A DNA stretch of 56,297 bases, taken from contig NZ_BBNB01000019.1 in the NCBI RefSeq assembly GCF_000759835.1, forward strand, positions 1 through 56,297, read 5' to 3'. Below, piece after piece: positions 53,371 through 56,297 of this stretch. The stretch comes from Citrobacter sedlakii NBRC 105722 (GTDB lineage: Bacteria > Pseudomonadota > Gammaproteobacteria > Enterobacterales > Enterobacteriaceae). Numbering within the stretch: the stretch's first letter is position 1; every line of letters begins with the position of its first letter. The position numbers were made by a program, and so were the translations under genes. Under the pieces are notes generated by a model. The model had not been told where the DNA came from. It saw only the letters and a list, made by a program, of their open reading frames with translations, and made no database searches.

Positions 53371-56297
53371 ATGAGCCAGACTATGAATACATTAAAAACC
53401 GCAAACATTATCAATCGTCACACCGCGAAAAAAACCGTCCTGTCGGGCGAAGGCAACCTTTCCGTCGCAGTATCCGGCGCTTCCGTGATCGAAATCCTCG
53501 GTTCCGCTCAGGATGTGGCCCGCTACGTCCGCCAGGGCAACGACCTGCTGATCTACATGAAAGACGGCAGCGTGATTCGTTGCAGCGGCTATTTCACCGA
53601 AGATCCCGAGTCGAAACTGCACTCTGAACTGGTTTTCAATGATGAAACGGGACTGACCCACGTGACCTTTGACGATGTGGGCAATGTTGCCAGCCTGGAC
53701 GCGGTTGAGCTGACGGCGCATGCGACGCCGATCGACAGCATCGAACCGTTGATGGCGGAAGCCGCCAGCGAAGAGAATGATTTTCCGTGGGCATGGCTGG
53801 CTGGTGCCGCGTTGGGCGGCGGCGCGATTGGCGCGCTGCTGGCTAATGATGACGGCGGTGAAACGAAAACAGTCACAGTGACCGAAACTGAAACCGTTGA
53901 TAACACCAAAAATACGCCAACCTACATGGTCACCGATAATCAGGGCGACAAACAGGGCGGTCTGACCGCCAATGCCACCACCGACGATAACACGCCGACC
54001 TTCAGCGGGACCGGCCATCCGGGCGCGACAATTCAAATCAAAGACAGCAACGGCAACACCATCGCCAGTACAATGGTTGATGCAAATGGGGTCTGGACGG
54101 TACTGCTGCCCACGCAGACCGACGGCGTACATACCTGGTCTGTCGTGCAAATCAACGGTGGCGAGTCCACCTCAGCGGGCAAAATTACGGTCAATGTCGA
54201 TACCACGCAGGCAACCCTCACGCTGGCGACAACGGCTAACGATAATGTGATTAACGCCAGTGAACAGTCTGCCGGGTTTACGCTGTCAGGCAGTAGCAGT
54301 CATCTGGCGCAGGGCACGCAACTGACCGTCACGCTAAACGGTAAAAGCTATCTCACCCGCGTCGACGCGAACGGGGAGTGGCAGATCAACGTCCCGGCGG
54401 CGGATGCCGCTGCGTTGGCTGACGGGAGCTGGACGGTGAGCGTTAGCGGTCAGAATGCGGCGGGCAATACGGTGACGGGCACTCAGGTGATCGCTGTCGA
54501 CACACAGGCGCCGCTGCTGTCGATGGATAGCATCGCCGTTGATCAGATCCTCAATGCCGTTGAGCACAACGCGTCCCTGGTATTAAGCGGAAAAACCACT
54601 GCCGAAGCCGGGCAGACGGTCACACTGACGCTGAACGGCCAAACCTATACCGCCCTTGTGACGAACGAAGGGACCTGGGCGCTGACGGTGGACGCCGCAG
54701 ACGTTCAGGCGCTGGCGAATGGCGACCATTCTTTGACGGTTTCAGTGAGCGATAAAGCCGGGAACGCGGCGGATTTCTCCGATCAACTGACTGTCGACAC
54801 CACCGCGCCGATCCTGACGGTCAATCCCGTAGCTGGCGATAATATCCTTAATGATGATGAGCAGGATGTCGCTCAACTGATTTCAGGAATGGCGAACGGC
54901 GCCGCGCCCGGCGACGTCGTGACCGTTCAGTTTGGTGATCAGACCTTTACTGGCGTGGTACAGGCAGACGGCAGCTGGAGCGTGGGCGTTCCGGCCTCGT
55001 TGTTTAATTCCATGAGCAACGGGCAGCACACCATTACCGTGACGGTGACCGATGCGGCGGGCAATACCAGCACAGCCACCCACGATGTGACTCTCAACAG
55101 CCTGGCCGTCGGGATCACCGTCGATACTATTAGCCAGGACAACGTACTTAACGCCCAGGAGTCGATGCAGCCGCTGACCTTAAGCGGCGCCAGTACTCTC
55201 GCGGACGGCAGCACCCTGACCGTGATGCTCAACAATATCGCCTATACCGCAACGGTCAACGGTGGCGTCTGGTCTGTTCAGGTGCCGGTTTCTGATGTAC
55301 TGAACCTTGCCAATACCCTCTATCATGTCACCGTAAGCGGCACGGACGCCACCGGTAACAGCGGCACGACCAGCGCATCCTTCCTCGTCGACACGGTGCT
55401 GCCGCAGGTGGTCATTAATCACTTCGCCACCGACAACCTGGTGAACCACGCGGAAACGCAAAGCGACCAGATTTTAAGCGGTCGTGTCATCCATGCCGCG
55501 GCGGGCGATACGGTCACCGTTCAGGTCGGCGGAAAAAGCTACAGCGCTATCGTGGAAAATGATCTGAGCTGGAAGGTGACCATTCCGGCCAACGACCTGC
55601 AACACTTTGGCGATGGCGACCTCACCTTTACCGCTTCCGTAACCAACAGTCACGGCAATACCGGGACCGGCGATCGCGATATCAGCATTAATGCGTCGCT
55701 GCCGGGCCTGCGTATAAATACGCTTTCTGGCGACGACATTGTTAACGCCATCGAACACCATCAGGATCTGGTGGTGAGCGGTAGCAGCAGCCATCTGGCA
55801 GCGGGTACGCTGGTCACTGTGTCTATCAATAACGTGAATTATCAGGCGGTGGTGAGCAGCAACGGGGGTTGGCAGATTGGTGTTCCGGCAAGCGACTTGC
55901 AAAACTGGAACGCAGGGCAACTGACCGTAACGGCCAGCGCACAGGATGGTTGGGGCAATCCCGTGTCCGTTGATCATCCGGTTGAGCTGGATCTTGATCC
56001 GGTGGCAATTACGATCAATACCGTTGCCGCAGACGATCTCATTAACGCCGCGGAGAAAGGCGCAGACCTGCTGCTTTCAGGGCAGACTCAGGGCGTGGAA
56101 GCGGGTCAAACTGTGGTGGTGAAATTCGCTGACCAGACTTTTACGGCACAGGTTCAGGCGGACGGTTCCTGGCGCGTGACTGTACCGTCATCGGCGATGG
56201 ATTTACTGACCGACAGCCGTGAACAGATCGGCGTAAGCGTGACTAACGTCAGTGGCAACACGGCCAGTGCGAGCCATACAGTCACCCTGGACTCCCA
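53371..56297 (+). CDS. BapA/LapA-like giant adhesin with Ig-like repeats (5' part only)
   Basis: The start of a very large surface adhesin that runs off the window end with no stop (about 975 residues seen). A BapA-prefix-like N-terminal domain (~1-110, beginning MSQTMNTLKTANIINRHTAKKTVLSG) is followed by a short hydrophobic glycine-rich segment WAWLAGAALGGGAIGALLA, an acidic linker, one shorter repeat (~53985-54195) and then seven Ig-like repeats of ~98-100 residues with the pattern VDT.AP...DN.LNA.E...LSG....AG..VTV..NG..Y.A.V...G.W.V.VPA. Neither possible ATG (53371, 53383) has a good ribosome site. Family members are exported by type I secretion; C-terminal calcium-binding and secretion signals would lie beyond the window. 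Confidence 0.85.
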   Translation, partial: MSQTMNTLKTANIINRHTAKKTVLSGEGNLSVAVSGASVIEILGSAQDVARYVRQGNDLLIYMKDGSVIRCSGYFTEDPESKLHSELVFNDETGLTHVTFDDVGNVASLDAVELTAHATPIDSIEPLMAEAASEENDFPWAWLAGAALGGGAIGALLANDDGGETKTVTVTETETVDNTKNTPTYMVTDNQGDKQGGLTANATTDDNTPTFSGTGHPGATIQIKDSNGNTIASTMVDANGVWTVLLPTQTDGVHTWSVVQINGGESTSAGKITVNVDTTQATLTLATTANDNVINASEQSAGFTLSGSSSHLAQGTQLTVTLNGKSYLTRVDANGEWQINVPAADAAALADGSWTVSVSGQNAAGNTVTGTQVIAVDTQAPLLSMDSIAVDQILNAVEHNASLVLSGKTTAEAGQTVTLTLNGQTYTALVTNEGTWALTVDAADVQALANGDHSLTVSVSDKAGNAADFSDQLTVDTTAPILTVNPVAGDNILNDDEQDVAQLISGMANGAAPGDVVTVQFGDQTFTGVVQADGSWSVGVPASLFNSMSNGQHTITVTVTDAAGNTSTATHDVTLNSLAVGITVDTISQDNVLNAQESMQPLTLSGASTLADGSTLTVMLNNIAYTATVNGGVWSVQVPVSDVLNLANTLYHVTVSGTDATGNSGTTSASFLVDTVLPQVVINHFATDNLVNHAETQSDQILSGRVIHAAAGDTVTVQVGGKSYSAIVENDLSWKVTIPANDLQHFGDGDLTFTASVTNSHGNTGTGDRDISINASLPGLRINTLSGDDIVNAIEHHQDLVVSGSSSHLAAGTLVTVSINNVNYQAVVSSNGGWQIGVPASDLQNWNAGQLTVTASAQDGWGNPVSVDHPVELDLDPVAITINTVAADDLINAAEKGADLLLSGQTQGVEAGQTVVVKFADQTFTAQVQADGSWRVTVPSSAMDLLTDSREQIGVSVTNVSGNTASASHTVTLDS
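54196..56294 (+). repeat. Seven tandem ~300-bp repeats of the adhesin gene
   Basis: Unit boundaries, taken at the VDT-like strand, fall near 54196, 54496, 54793, 55096, 55387, 55687, 55987 and 56290. Lengths are 291-303 bases. The units share a plan but have drifted in DNA sequence, so the array is old rather than a recent duplication in this part. Confidence 0.75.

Noticed and set aside
53392..54150. 252-codon minus-strand frame over the adhesin start
   Set aside because: The plus-strand frame continues open to the window end with clear repeat structure, so the minus frame is a shadow.
53301..56297. Prophage or transposon at the right-hand end
   Set aside because: No integrase, transposase or terminal inverted repeats are visible; the genes are secretion and adhesin genes.

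Overview
The window is a chromosomal stretch of a gammaproteobacterium of the family Enterobacteriaceae. Nearly every gene, and the gene order, follows the rnpB-tdc ... aer-yqjI-yqjH segment known from Escherichia coli. A chemoreceptor gene next to aer (as I recall for Salmonella mcpC), a complete ebg locus and an adhesin locus after yqjH together point to Citrobacter or a close relative. The species call is inference; orthologue names come from recognising the protein sequences and their order, not from a search.

Layout. 1-9150: the end of an rnpB-like terminator, then the anaerobic threonine/serine operon tdcABCDEG, with a CRP site and promoter before tdcA and no tdcF or tdcR. 9378-16600: yhaO-yhaM (serine/cysteine uptake and cysteine desulfidase), the 53-residue yhaL, yhaK, the LysR regulator yhaJ, two DUF805 membrane proteins, yqjG and yqjF. 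16881-19471: the small membrane and periplasmic proteins yqjK-E-D-C, then mzrA-yqjA. 19821-25441: hexuronate genes exuR, exuT and uxaCA around a shared control region. 25516-33130: sstT, alx with a yybP-ykoY manganese/pH riboswitch, ygjR, ygjP, rlmG and fadH. 33305-43547: an ebgR-controlled cluster ebgA-ebgC-ygjI-ygjJ-ygjK, then ygjH. 43655-50581: patA (putrescine catabolism, sigma-54 type promoter), aer and an mcpC-like receptor (both with sigma-28 type promoters), the metal sensor yqjI and the ferric-chelate reductase yqjH. 50582-56297: the accessory end, with one unrecognised membrane-anchored protein, a long AT-rich gap, a TolC-type outer-membrane secretion protein and the first ~970 residues of a BapA-like giant adhesin that runs out of the window.

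How the genes fit together. Much of the window is catabolism of amino acids (tdc, yhaM, sstT, patA), sugar acids (exu/uxa), fatty acids (fadH) and oligosaccharides (ebg, ygjK), combined with environment sensing (aer, mcpC, yqjI, alx). The points I find most worth checking are a second EbgR-like operator over the ygjH promoter, a predicted five-gene glycoside operon, an expanded His/Cys repeat tract in YqjI, the resemblance of YhaL to the exonuclease VII small subunit, and the type I secreted adhesin locus. I did not find a clearly new multi-gene system.
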